Assembly: GCF_029981845.1 (NCBI RefSeq)
Contig: NZ_CP104164.1
Location: 558,001-622,000, forward strand
Source of the DNA: Candidatus Bandiella numerosa
GTDB lineage: Bacteria > Pseudomonadota > Alphaproteobacteria > Rickettsiales > Midichloriaceae
DNA: 64,000 nucleotides
Direction: 5' to 3'
Shown: one piece after another, positions 55,087 through 63,566 of the stretch
How positions within the stretch are numbered: position 1 is the first letter of the stretch
How the letters are laid out: every line of letters begins with the position of its first letter
Translations under genes and position numbers: made by a program
Notes under the pieces: generated by a model
What the model saw: the letters and a program-made list of their open reading frames with translations, nothing else
Told to the model about the DNA's origin: nothing
Database searches by the model: none

Positions 55087-57084
55087 ATGTCAGCTAATAA
55101 TAGCAAACTTACTATATATCAAAAAGAGGCTGTTGGCATTCTATCGATGGGTACTTTTTTAGAGTACTTTGACATGATGCTATATGTCCATATGGCAGTT
55201 CTATTGAATGACTTATTTTTTCCAAAATCAAATCCAACCGCTACACATTTACTTACCACATTTGCTTTTTGTTCTACTTATCTTTTAAGACCAATAGGTG
55301 GTTTTATAATTGGTAAAATCGGTGATGCCATGGGTAGAAAAGCTACTATAATATTAACCACATTTTTAATGTCTGCAGCATGCCTAGTAATGGCAAAACT
55401 TCCAACTTATGCAGAAATTGGGATATATGCAACACTTGGTGTAATGTTGTGCCGAATGATACAAGGTTTTTCGACTTCTGGTGAAGCTATGGGAGCTTTG
55501 ATATATATGAATGAATTTTTAAAATCTCCCAATAGGTATGTGGCAAGCGGTATTATTGATTTTGCCAGACGCATTGGCAGTCTGTTTGCTTTAATTATTG
55601 CTTCATTTGCATTATTTGCGGATTTTAATTGGAGATTAGCATTTTGGATAGGTGCAGTAATTGCCGTGATTGGAGTTTTTGCAAGAACAAGGCTCAGGGA
55701 AACACCTGATTTTGCGGATTATAAAAGAAGGATGAAGTTAAAAGAAGAACTGAGTGAAAGTAAAATTTACACATCCAGCAAAAAGGTAAAATACGATAAA
55801 AAAGCTGTGATTGCAATGTTTTTTGGCATAGCAATAGATTCAATTAGTTTTTATATTTCATATATTTATATTGGTATATTTATGAAAAATTCTCTTGGAA
55901 TGAGCCCTGCTGATGTTATAAAGCATAACCTTATAGTAGCAATGCTTAGTTCTTTGTCGCCTATTATATTAGCACTTTTTTCAAAGAAATATCATCCCAT
56001 AAGAATTTTGAAATTCAATTTAATTATTGTTGCTATTATTATACCTTTTGTCCCATATTTTCTTGAAAATATCAAAAATTTGATTTTAATAATTTTTTTA
56101 CAATTTATAATAAACGCATTTATAGGTTCATTTTATGCTGAAGCAATGTGGATGAAACATTTCCCAGTAGAGAGACGCTTTGCTATTGTTGCAACCACAT
56201 TTGGTGTTGCTACTGCTTTAGGGATGGCTGTAGTATCGTTTGGGTTACCACCTCTTTCAAAATACATGGGGCATTATGCTATATTAGTTTTCTTTATACC
56301 GTGTATCATAGGCTTTTTATGGAGCCTTTCTTACCTCAAAGAGCTAGAAATTAAAACAGGCAGATACCACAATTACCCGAATGAGGATTTTCCACATGAA
56401 GATACAGCGGGAAAGGAAGAAGAGTATGAATATGAAATGGGAGATGAATATAAATCATTTATCAATAGGTGTGAATATTCAGAAGCGCTACTTAACAAAT
56501 TGGAAATTATAAGCAAAGAGGAGAACAGAAAACTTAACATGAAATTAATAGAAAAAGCTATTATATTTGCAAAAAAGTGGCACGGCACACAGATGAGAAA
56601 GACGGGAGATCGTCCTTTTTATTCCCATCCTCTAAAGGTTGCAGAGATGGTGGCAGAGCACTATTGCAAAACTGATGTGATAGTTGCTTCAATACTGCTT
56701 GAGGATTCAGAATGCACTGTTGATATTATAGAGAAAGAGTTTAATGCTAGAATAGCAGAAATGGTAGATATGTTGACAAATAAGAGATTTGAAAATGGAA
56801 AGCATATCAAATTAACATTTGAGGAAATGTTAGGTAGATTGCAAAGTGTTGATGACATAGAGGCATTGTTGATAAAGCAAATGGATAGAGAGCATAATTT
56901 GGAGACAATTGAAGGCTTAAAACCAGAAAAGCAAAGGAAAATGGCAGAAGAAAGTAATAATCATTTTATAAAGCTTCTTGCAATAATAGGAGATAAGCTT
57001 GGTATACATGGCAAAGTTCATCTTGAAAATAAGATGTTTAAGTATAGTTGTGGCGTTTTAAAGAAGAAAAATGAAGATGTATAG
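55087..57084 (+). CDS. MFS (ProP/MHS-like) transporter fused to a degenerate SpoT-type HD domain
   Basis: 665 residues. Residues 1-425 are a 12-helix metabolite:H+ symporter like ProP (LEYFDMMLYVHMAVLLND, GGFIIGKIGDAMGRKATI, RMIQGFSTSGEAMG). An acidic linker follows, then from about 485 a (p)ppGpp-hydrolase-like HD domain: AIIFAKKWHGTQMRKTGDRP, YSHPLKVAEMVAEHY, and IKQMDREHNLETI, which keeps the DRxHN block. The central LLHDVVEDT block is four residues short (LLEDSECT), so the metal HD pair or the catalytic ED pair is lost. It may sense rather than hydrolyse alarmone. No synthetase domain. Confidence 0.9.
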   Translation: MSANNSKLTIYQKEAVGILSMGTFLEYFDMMLYVHMAVLLNDLFFPKSNPTATHLLTTFAFCSTYLLRPIGGFIIGKIGDAMGRKATIILTTFLMSAACLVMAKLPTYAEIGIYATLGVMLCRMIQGFSTSGEAMGALIYMNEFLKSPNRYVASGIIDFARRIGSLFALIIASFALFADFNWRLAFWIGAVIAVIGVFARTRLRETPDFADYKRRMKLKEELSESKIYTSSKKVKYDKKAVIAMFFGIAIDSISFYISYIYIGIFMKNSLGMSPADVIKHNLIVAMLSSLSPIILALFSKKYHPIRILKFNLIIVAIIIPFVPYFLENIKNLILIIFLQFIINAFIGSFYAEAMWMKHFPVERRFAIVATTFGVATALGMAVVSFGLPPLSKYMGHYAILVFFIPCIIGFLWSLSYLKELEIKTGRYHNYPNEDFPHEDTAGKEEEYEYEMGDEYKSFINRCEYSEALLNKLEIISKEENRKLNMKLIEKAIIFAKKWHGTQMRKTGDRPFYSHPLKVAEMVAEHYCKTDVIVASILLEDSECTVDIIEKEFNARIAEMVDMLTNKRFENGKHIKLTFEEMLGRLQSVDDIEALLIKQMDREHNLETIEGLKPEKQRKMAEESNNHFIKLLAIIGDKLGIHGKVHLENKMFKYSCGVLKKKNEDV

Positions 57085-57414
57085 CATAATTCAGATAACT
57101 ATTGACATCGCCATTCTTCGCTTATGTAGGTTTTAACTACACTTCGCTCATCACTCCTTATCACTACATATCTGACCCCCGAGCTATAAATATTTGAAAG
57201 GTATAGAGTTTTTATTATATTACAGAATATAGCGCACTTTTACGATTCTAAAAATTATCTTTTAATAAAAATTAGATCATAATAAAGGCTCTAAAAATCA
57301 TACCGTGCCTATTATAAACAATATTTTTACAACAATTAATTAAATTATCAGTTGACAAATAAGTTTATATCAATACCATCGCCTGTTAGGTAAAAAATAA
57401 AAAAAAGGTAATAT
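57085..57414. other. Intergenic region upstream of the pyrimidine cluster
   Basis: 330 bases. The first hundred are unusually G+C-rich for this genome, with repeated CTTCGCT words and a small GTAG/CTAC hairpin near 57127-57141, perhaps a remnant. A TTGACA at 57352-57357 is a possible -35 element, with TACCAT at 57374 a weak -10. AAAAGG at about 57403 serves the next start. Confidence 0.4.
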
Positions 57415-58284
57415 ATGACAGCAAATCCATTAACGCCCTCGAGCTTCTACGATCGAACTGATATGGTAGTATCAGCTTCAAGCTTTCAAAAGACCTTAAG
57501 CTTATTAAGGTCTTTTTTTTTGGGCAAAAATTATATCGAAACTCATACTCAAAGTAGATTGAGTATCCTCGCAGCGTGTGAGGACCCAAAAACAATCCAA
57601 ACTTTTCATTATAAGGGACAAGATTGGCCATTGCCACAAACTGGGCAAATGTGGCTAGAATACGAACTACTTAGCAAACCAGATGTAGCTGGTTATTTTT
57701 GTTTATCAACTTCCTATAGGAATGAACCAAATCCAATACCTGGTAGGCATAAAACAATTTTTCCAATGTTTGAATTTGAATCTCATGGTGGTTTTGAAGC
57801 TTTAAAAAAGATGGAAAAAGAGTTAATTGCTTTTTTAGGAATTCAAGATATTGATAAAATTCCAGAAAAAAAATATTTAGATATGGCAAAAAAATATGAA
57901 ACAAATATAATCGAAAACGAGCATGAAGCACAAATGCTCAAAGAATATGGCCCTGTAATTTTCCTTACGAATTTCCCACTTTATACAAGTCCTTTTTGGA
58001 ATATGCAAATGGTTGGAGATATTGCTAATAAAATTGATGTTATCATTGAAGGACAAGAAACTATAGGAAGTGCCGAGAGATCAACTGATCCAGAAGATAT
58101 GTATGAAAAATTCCATACTATCAGTAATGGTGAATATGCAAAATTATTATATGCAAAATTTGGTGAAGAAAGAATAAAATACGAACTGGATAGCTTCTTA
58201 AATTTAAAATTCTTTCCTAGATTTGGAGGAGGAATTGGGATGACAAGATTGATAAGAGCCTTGGAAATTCATAACATTATATAA
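57415..58284 (+). CDS. Class II aminoacyl-tRNA synthetase-like protein (asparagine-synthetase-like, AsxRS paralogue)
   Basis: 289 residues containing only the class II catalytic fold, without the N-terminal anticodon-binding domain of AspRS/AsnRS. Motif 2 is CLSTSYRNEPNPIPGRH and motif 3 is FGGGIGMTRLIRALEIH, with FPMFEFESHG between. Stand-alone paralogues of this sort include AsnA-like and archaeal asparagine synthetases that activate aspartate. It is the first gene of a compact run with pyrF, pyrE, pyrD, prs and tkt, so a role in aspartate or pyrimidine metabolism is likely, but the reaction is unknown. A terminator-like hairpin is embedded in codons 25-36. Confidence 0.75.
   Translation: MTANPLTPSSFYDRTDMVVSASSFQKTLSLLRSFFLGKNYIETHTQSRLSILAACEDPKTIQTFHYKGQDWPLPQTGQMWLEYELLSKPDVAGYFCLSTSYRNEPNPIPGRHKTIFPMFEFESHGGFEALKKMEKELIAFLGIQDIDKIPEKKYLDMAKKYETNIIENEHEAQMLKEYGPVIFLTNFPLYTSPFWNMQMVGDIANKIDVIIEGQETIGSAERSTDPEDMYEKFHTISNGEYAKLLYAKFGEERIKYELDSFLNLKFFPRFGGGIGMTRLIRALEIHNII
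57489..57521 (+). terminator. Intrinsic-terminator structure inside the first gene of the pyr cluster
   Basis: AAAGACCTTAA and TTAAGGTCTTT form a perfect 11-bp stem around loop GCTTA, running into nine T in a row (57513-57521). It lies 75-107 bases into the coding sequence, on the coding strand. AAGCTT at 57480-57485 could pair with AAGCTT at 57498-57503 and block the stem, an antiterminator option. Confidence 0.6.
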
Positions 58285-58294
58285 TCTGCCAGTT

Positions 58295-58933
58295 ATGTCC
58301 TTAATTATATCACTTGATATTAAAAATCTAACCAAAGCAAATGAAGTAATTCATCAAACTCATCAATATTTAAGTTTTATCAAAATTGGGCATATAGCCA
58401 TCTCAAATTTTGATATCAAGCAACTGAAAACGTTTGGTGTGCCTATCATGCTTGATTTGAAGTTTTTTGATATTACGTCAACGGTAAAAGACGCGATATT
58501 AGGCTATGCAAAGAGCATAAATAATTTGCAAATTTTTACAATTTCATCAGCATGCCAGGATGAAACAATAAAAATGTCATTGGAACATTCTTGTAAACCA
58601 TATTTCGTTATGCATTTATCCAGTGATACATTAGATTTTGATAAATTAGTGATAATAAAAAGGGCAGAGCAAATAATTAAACTTGGAGGTCATAATTTTA
58701 TTTGCCCTCCATTTTTGATTAAAGATTTTAGAGAAATTTTTAAAGATGAGATTAATCTTGCAACCCCTGGCATAAGGAATAATTATGAGGATAATGACCA
58801 TTCAGCTACTGTTGATGCGCTAACAGCGAAAAAATTGAATACTAATTATATAATTGTGGGAAGACCAATATATAATTCAAACGAACCAAATAAAATTGCA
58901 AAGGAGTATTATGACCAATTTGTTTCAATATAA
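58295..58933 (+). CDS. pyrF: Orotidine 5'-phosphate decarboxylase
   Basis: Converts OMP to UMP, the last step of de novo pyrimidine synthesis. 212 residues, a little short. The catalytic Asp-Lys-Asp array is present: MLDLKFFDITSTV near residue 52 (D-x-K-x-x-D). ATPGIRNNYEDNDHSAT and NYIIVGRPIYNS near the end form the phosphate-binding loop. Begins 10 bases after the synthetase-like gene, and its end overlaps pyrE by 23 bases. Confidence 0.92.
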   Translation: MSLIISLDIKNLTKANEVIHQTHQYLSFIKIGHIAISNFDIKQLKTFGVPIMLDLKFFDITSTVKDAILGYAKSINNLQIFTISSACQDETIKMSLEHSCKPYFVMHLSSDTLDFDKLVIIKRAEQIIKLGGHNFICPPFLIKDFREIFKDEINLATPGIRNNYEDNDHSATVDALTAKKLNTNYIIVGRPIYNSNEPNKIAKEYYDQFVSI

Positions 58934-59294
58934 AAAATTTACGCTTCATTCAGGTGGAATTTCTTATTTTAAAATTGAATGCGATGCAATTACTAAGGAA
59001 GATTATAAAACTCTTGCAAAAATTGTATCAGATAAAATAAAATTTAAAGATGTTTATGGCGTGCCAAGAGGCGGTATACCTTTTGAAAAAGCGTTAAAAG
59101 AATATATTTCAAATGACAGTAATAATTTGTTAATTGTTGATGATGTATTAACAACTGGAGGCTCCATGGAAGAGGCAAAGCTAAAATTTCAAAATCAAAA
59201 TTATGATAAAATTATTGGAGTTGTAGTATATGCAAGAGGAGATTCACCAAATTGGATTCAGCCGGTATTTAAAATGCATGAGTTCTTTCAATAG
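58911..59294 (+). CDS. pyrE: Minimal orotate phosphoribosyltransferase-like protein
   Basis: 127 residues from the ATG at 58911, well below the usual 200 or more. The PRPP-binding loop LLIVDDVLTTGGSMEEA near residue 78 is perfect, and VYGVPRGGIPFEKALKEY near 50 is the expected PRTase block. The extended frame back to 58854 is unlikely to be translated. Position between pyrF and pyrD is the main argument for orotate as substrate. The pyrD start codon follows its stop directly. Confidence 0.8.
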   Translation: MTNLFQYKKFTLHSGGISYFKIECDAITKEDYKTLAKIVSDKIKFKDVYGVPRGGIPFEKALKEYISNDSNNLLIVDDVLTTGGSMEEAKLKFQNQNYDKIIGVVVYARGDSPNWIQPVFKMHEFFQ

Positions 59295-60059
59295 ATGTTT
59301 GACCCTTTGATAATTTCTCCTCCGTTTGGAAATGTTATTAACCTAAGTTATGCAACTTCTGTTTGTGGAACTTACACAGCACAAAAAAGAATTGGTATGT
59401 ATAATAGATATTTAAAAACACTAAGACCAGTTTGTAAAAATGGAAAAGTCGGATGGATAAATTCTATAGGATTAAGGAATCCTGGTATTCAAAATTTAAC
59501 TTTGTCTAAAGTGGAAGGTAAAATACTTTCTATTGCTTTGATGGATAAAAAAGATATGTCTGTTTTTTTAGTTAAATTAAGGGATTATATAAACAATCAA
59601 AAATTTAATATTAAAGCTATAGAAGTGAATATCAGCTGTCCCAATGCAAAGATAAATTTTATGACCAATAATGAAGTTAATCTTTTAAGGAATCTTGATT
59701 TGGAGATTATAATTAAGATACCACCTTCTAAAACATATTTAGATATGATTGATTATTATATTCAGTCTGGAGTGCGGTATTTTCACTTGTTCAATTCTTT
59801 CCCAACTAAGAGAGGAGGGCTTTCAGGAAAATTAATTCAAGAAATGTATTTAAAATTAATACAAAAAGCTAAATCTAAGTTTGGAGATTCGATAAAAATT
59901 ATTGGAGGAGGTGGGATACAATCAATTGAGGATTTAAGGATGTATCAACAACAAGGAGCTGAACATTTTTCAGTTTCAACATTATTCCTCCACCCGATAA
60001 AATTAAATAAATTTTTAAAAGATTATAAAAATGACTATGAACATATTACATTGCAATAA
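59295..60059 (+). CDS. pyrD: Short dihydroorotate dehydrogenase, class-1-like
   Basis: Oxidises dihydroorotate to orotate with FMN. 254 residues, against about 310-340 usually. The key segment AIEVNISCPNAK has Cys at the catalytic-base position, as in class 1 soluble enzymes. The membrane, quinone-linked class 2 of proteobacteria has Ser (NxSSPN). IIGGGGIQSIEDLRMYQQQG is the FMN phosphate loop. No pyrK partner is present, so the electron acceptor is unclear (fumarate possible). Its end overlaps prs by 29 bases. Confidence 0.85.
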   Translation: MFDPLIISPPFGNVINLSYATSVCGTYTAQKRIGMYNRYLKTLRPVCKNGKVGWINSIGLRNPGIQNLTLSKVEGKILSIALMDKKDMSVFLVKLRDYINNQKFNIKAIEVNISCPNAKINFMTNNEVNLLRNLDLEIIIKIPPSKTYLDMIDYYIQSGVRYFHLFNSFPTKRGGLSGKLIQEMYLKLIQKAKSKFGDSIKIIGGGGIQSIEDLRMYQQQGAEHFSVSTLFLHPIKLNKFLKDYKNDYEHITLQ

Positions 60060-60939
60060 TACGTTAAAATTAGCTAAACAAATATCAAATCAAATTGGTT
60101 TAACAATTGTCAATCGTGTAATTGATAAATTTTCTGATGAAGAATTAATTATAAAAATAAATGATGATTTGTATCAAAAAGATGTGTTAATCACTCATGA
60201 ATTATTTCCAAATATTAATGAAAATTTGCTACAGTTGTTATTTTTAATAAATGCCTCAAAGAAAAGGGGGGCAAAGCGAGTTCATGCTATTATTCCATAT
60301 TTTGCATATAGTAGGATGGATCATAAAAAGAATGATCAGGATTTCATCTCTGCTTCATGCATAGCTTCGTTACTTGAGGCAGCTGGCATTGATACATTGA
60401 TTACTATCGATTTGCACTCAAGCCAAATAGAAGGTTTTTTCAGAATTCCTGTTAAAAATATTACTATGCTTGAGTTATTTAAGTTAAATTTCAATAATTA
60501 TGATAAAGCAGAGGCTGTAATAGTCTCACCAGACATAGGTGGAAAAATTAGAAGTACAAGTATTAGCAAATTTTTAAATGCTCCTCTTGCAGTAATATAT
60601 AAACAAAGAGATGAAAAGAATGATGTAATGATGAATGGTATAATGGGTAATGTGCAAAACATGCATTGCATACTAGTTGATGATATTATTGGAAGTGGTC
60701 AAACTATAATAAATGCAATAGATGTTTTAAAATCCTTAGGCGCAAAAAGTATTGAAGTAATTGCTACTCATAACTTAATTGAGGCAAAAAGCCCTAATTT
60801 AGATAAAATTTTATCAAAAATTAATAAACTCAGTATATCAAATAGTGTACAAACAGATTACAAACAACTATATTTATCTAAAATGCAAATAGTTGATATT
60901 AGTGCCCCAATAATTAACTGTATAAAATCATATTTTTAA
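60031..60939 (+). CDS. prs: Ribose-phosphate pyrophosphokinase
   Basis: Makes PRPP from ribose-5-phosphate and ATP. 302 residues; a second ATG at 60037 is equally possible. IPYFAYSRMDHKK near residue 85, TIDLHSSQIEGFF near 128 (flexible-loop region), SPDIGGKIR near 168, and the PRPP loop ILVDDIIGSGQTIINAI near 215. It overlaps pyrD, so PRPP supply is coupled to the orotate step. Divergent from typical alphaproteobacterial Prs, shorter by about 10 residues. Confidence 0.93.
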   Translation: MTMNILHCNNTLKLAKQISNQIGLTIVNRVIDKFSDEELIIKINDDLYQKDVLITHELFPNINENLLQLLFLINASKKRGAKRVHAIIPYFAYSRMDHKKNDQDFISASCIASLLEAAGIDTLITIDLHSSQIEGFFRIPVKNITMLELFKLNFNNYDKAEAVIVSPDIGGKIRSTSISKFLNAPLAVIYKQRDEKNDVMMNGIMGNVQNMHCILVDDIIGSGQTIINAIDVLKSLGAKSIEVIATHNLIEAKSPNLDKILSKINKLSISNSVQTDYKQLYLSKMQIVDISAPIINCIKSYF

Positions 60940-60951
60940 ATTTAACTACTA

Positions 60952-62946
60952 ATGGAAAAAAATATTATCCAGCAAGATTTGCATAATCAATTGACAACAG
61001 CACTCAGAATTCTCTCAATTGAAATGGTAGAAGAAGCTAAATCTGGTCATCCAGGAATGCCTATGGGCTTTGCGGACGTTGCTACAATTTTATTTCAATA
61101 TTTTCTACGATTTAATCCGTATGATCCAACATGGCCTAATAGAGATAGATTTATATTATCAGCAGGTCATGGATCGGCTTTGCTTTATAGTTTGTTATTT
61201 TTAACAGGTTACGAGAAATATAAACTTTCTGATTTAAAGAAATTTAGAAAACTTGGCTCTATAACTCCTGGGCATCCAGAATTTGATCCTGAATTAGGTA
61301 TTGAAACTACCACAGGTCCTTTAGGACAGGGTTTGGCAAATGCAGTGGGAATGGCAATCTCAGAAAAAAAAATGCACGCTTCTTTAGGAGATATAATAAA
61401 TCATAAAATATATGTAGTAGTAGGAGATGGTTGTTTGATGGAAGGTATTTCTCATGAAGCAATGTCTCTTGCTGGACATTTGGGATTAAACAATTTGGTG
61501 ATTTTGTTTGATGATAATAAAATCTCAATTGACGGCCCAACTTCACTGACAACTTCAGATATGACGCTTTCCAGAATTTCTTCTTATAATTGGAATGTAA
61601 TTTCAATAGATGGGCATGATCCAAATACAATATGGAAAGCTTTAAATTCTGCGCAAAAAAGTGACAAGCCAATGTTTATTGCTTGTCGGACAAAAATTGG
61701 CTATGGGTCACCTAGTTTTGAAAATTCGGAAGAATCACACGGTAAATGTTTAGGCGATAAAGAAATTGATTTAATTAAAAGGAAATTTAATTGGCAACAT
61801 GATAAATTCACAATTCCTGCTACAATTTTAAAAATATGGAGAGATTTTTATAAAAGAAATTTATCTGATTATTCGCATTGGGAAAAGGTTCATAAAAAAG
61901 CATATTTAGAAAATCAGGCTAAAAATAAAAATTTAGATCATCTTTTAGATCAGATACATAAGTATAAGAAGGAGTTAATCACTTTTAATAATTCTGAAGC
62001 AACCAGAAAAAGTTCAAATAAAATTATAGATATAATTTGCTCAAATACCGAAGCATGCATTGGAGGTTCAGCTGATTTATCAGGTTCAAATGGAACAAAA
62101 TCTGCTAATCAAAAAATTTTCTCTAAAAATGATTATTCGGGTAATTATATCCATTATGGAGTTAGAGAGCATGCAATGGTTGCAATAATGAATGGTATAA
62201 AGATACACAGTGAATATATAGTATATGGTGGTACTTTTTTAGTATTTTCAGATTATTGCCGACCGTCTATCAGATTGGCAGCCTTGATGAAATTGCCTGT
62301 TGTGTTGGTATTTACGCATGATTCAATTGGAGTTGGAGAAGATGGGCCAACTCATCAACCTATTGAGCATCTATCTGCTTTGAGGGTTATACCAAATTTA
62401 AATGTGTACAGACCAGCTGATGCAATAGAAACAGCTGAATGCTGGGAGTTAATATTAAAGGAAACAAGCACTCCTGCAGTATTATGCCTAAGTAGACAAA
62501 ATTTACCTCAGTTGAGGAATAACATTAATGTTAATAATACTAAAAATTTAGTCGCATTTGGGGTGTATATTCTATATCAGTCAAAAGAAGCACATTCTAT
62601 ATCTATTTTTGCTAGTGGTTCAGAACTGTCTATTGCTTTAGACGTAGCAAAAAATTTGGAGAAAAATGGGATTGGAAGTAAGGTTATTTCTGTGCCTTGC
62701 CAAGAATTATTTTGGCAACAGACCCTTGAATATCAAATGGCTATTCTTTGCAATAATACTTTAAAAGTTGCAATAGAAGCGGGTAGTGAGCAATCATGGT
62801 CCAAAATTATTGGTCCACATGGGGCATTTTTTGGAATGGATGATTTTGGTAAATCTGCTCCAATAGAAGATCTATACAAATATTTTCAATTGACTGTAGA
62901 AAAAATTTCAAAGAGGATCTTAAAAATTGTTAATCCTGCTAGTTAG
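60952..62946 (+). CDS. tkt: Transketolase
   Basis: Thiamine-diphosphate enzyme moving two-carbon units between sugar phosphates; here it can make pentose phosphate from glycolytic intermediates. 664 residues. SGHPGMPMGFADVA near residue 26, TTGPLGQGLANAVGMAI near 120, the thiamine motif VGDGCLMEGISHEAMSLAGH to DDNKIS near 160, and VREHAMVAIMNG near 405. Starts 12 bases after prs. Placing tkt with prs and pyr genes makes a direct route from triose/hexose phosphate to UMP. Confidence 0.96.
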   Translation: MEKNIIQQDLHNQLTTALRILSIEMVEEAKSGHPGMPMGFADVATILFQYFLRFNPYDPTWPNRDRFILSAGHGSALLYSLLFLTGYEKYKLSDLKKFRKLGSITPGHPEFDPELGIETTTGPLGQGLANAVGMAISEKKMHASLGDIINHKIYVVVGDGCLMEGISHEAMSLAGHLGLNNLVILFDDNKISIDGPTSLTTSDMTLSRISSYNWNVISIDGHDPNTIWKALNSAQKSDKPMFIACRTKIGYGSPSFENSEESHGKCLGDKEIDLIKRKFNWQHDKFTIPATILKIWRDFYKRNLSDYSHWEKVHKKAYLENQAKNKNLDHLLDQIHKYKKELITFNNSEATRKSSNKIIDIICSNTEACIGGSADLSGSNGTKSANQKIFSKNDYSGNYIHYGVREHAMVAIMNGIKIHSEYIVYGGTFLVFSDYCRPSIRLAALMKLPVVLVFTHDSIGVGEDGPTHQPIEHLSALRVIPNLNVYRPADAIETAECWELILKETSTPAVLCLSRQNLPQLRNNINVNNTKNLVAFGVYILYQSKEAHSISIFASGSELSIALDVAKNLEKNGIGSKVISVPCQELFWQQTLEYQMAILCNNTLKVAIEAGSEQSWSKIIGPHGAFFGMDDFGKSAPIEDLYKYFQLTVEKISKRILKIVNPAS

Positions 62947-62954
62947 AGCTGTTT

Positions 62955-63563
62955 ATGCGAAATAATATATCTTTAAAACCAGATTTTTCATACGAAAAGA
63001 AAATTGGAGGCATAATACTTGGTATAGACGAAGTTGGTAGGGGTTGTATTGCTGGACCTGTAGTTGTTGCAGGGGTCATTTTAAACGATAATATTGATAC
63101 CTTACAGATAAATGATTCAAAAAAACTTACCCCCAGCAAAAGAGAAAAGATTTTTACCTATTTGAAGGAACATTGCCATTATTTGATTGAATCTAGCAGT
63201 GTTGAAGAAATTGAGGAGATGAATATCTTACAGGCTTCGCTACTTGCGATGAGGAGGGTTATAAATAATATAGAGCATAAATTTGACTATGTTTTTGTAG
63301 ATGGTAATATTAGTCCTGATAAATCAATGGATAATATAAGTACTATAGTAGGTGGAGATAGTAAGTCATTATCAATAGCAACAGCATCAATATTTGCTAA
63401 AGTCACCAGAGATAGGTTTATGGATAAATTAGATCAAGATTATCCACATTATCTATGGAGACAAAATAAAGGATATGGTACTAAACAACACATTGATGCA
63501 ATTAAAAAATTTGGTATTACGCCATATCATAGAAAAAGTTTTTTAAAAAAAATAATAGGATAA
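62955..63563 (+). CDS. rnhB: Ribonuclease HII
   Basis: Cuts RNA in RNA:DNA hybrids and at misincorporated ribonucleotides. 202 residues. Catalytic D-E pair in LGIDEVGRGCIAGPVVVAGV near residue 25, and the third Asp in YVFVDGN near 115; the SIAKVTRDRFM-like block near 148 is SIFAKVTRDRFM. Eight bases after tkt, likely in the same transcript. Confidence 0.95.
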   Translation: MRNNISLKPDFSYEKKIGGIILGIDEVGRGCIAGPVVVAGVILNDNIDTLQINDSKKLTPSKREKIFTYLKEHCHYLIESSSVEEIEEMNILQASLLAMRRVINNIEHKFDYVFVDGNISPDKSMDNISTIVGGDSKSLSIATASIFAKVTRDRFMDKLDQDYPHYLWRQNKGYGTKQHIDAIKKFGITPYHRKSFLKKIIG

Positions 63564-63566
63564 TAA

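Noticed and set aside
56148..56354. 68-codon plus-strand ORF within the MFS-HD gene
   Set aside because: Out-of-frame shadow of the MFS coding sequence, Cys-rich by chance, no start signals.
58854..58910. Longer N-terminus for PyrE
   Set aside because: The added residues are the out-of-frame complement of the conserved pyrF end; the ATG at 58911 has AAGGAG upstream.
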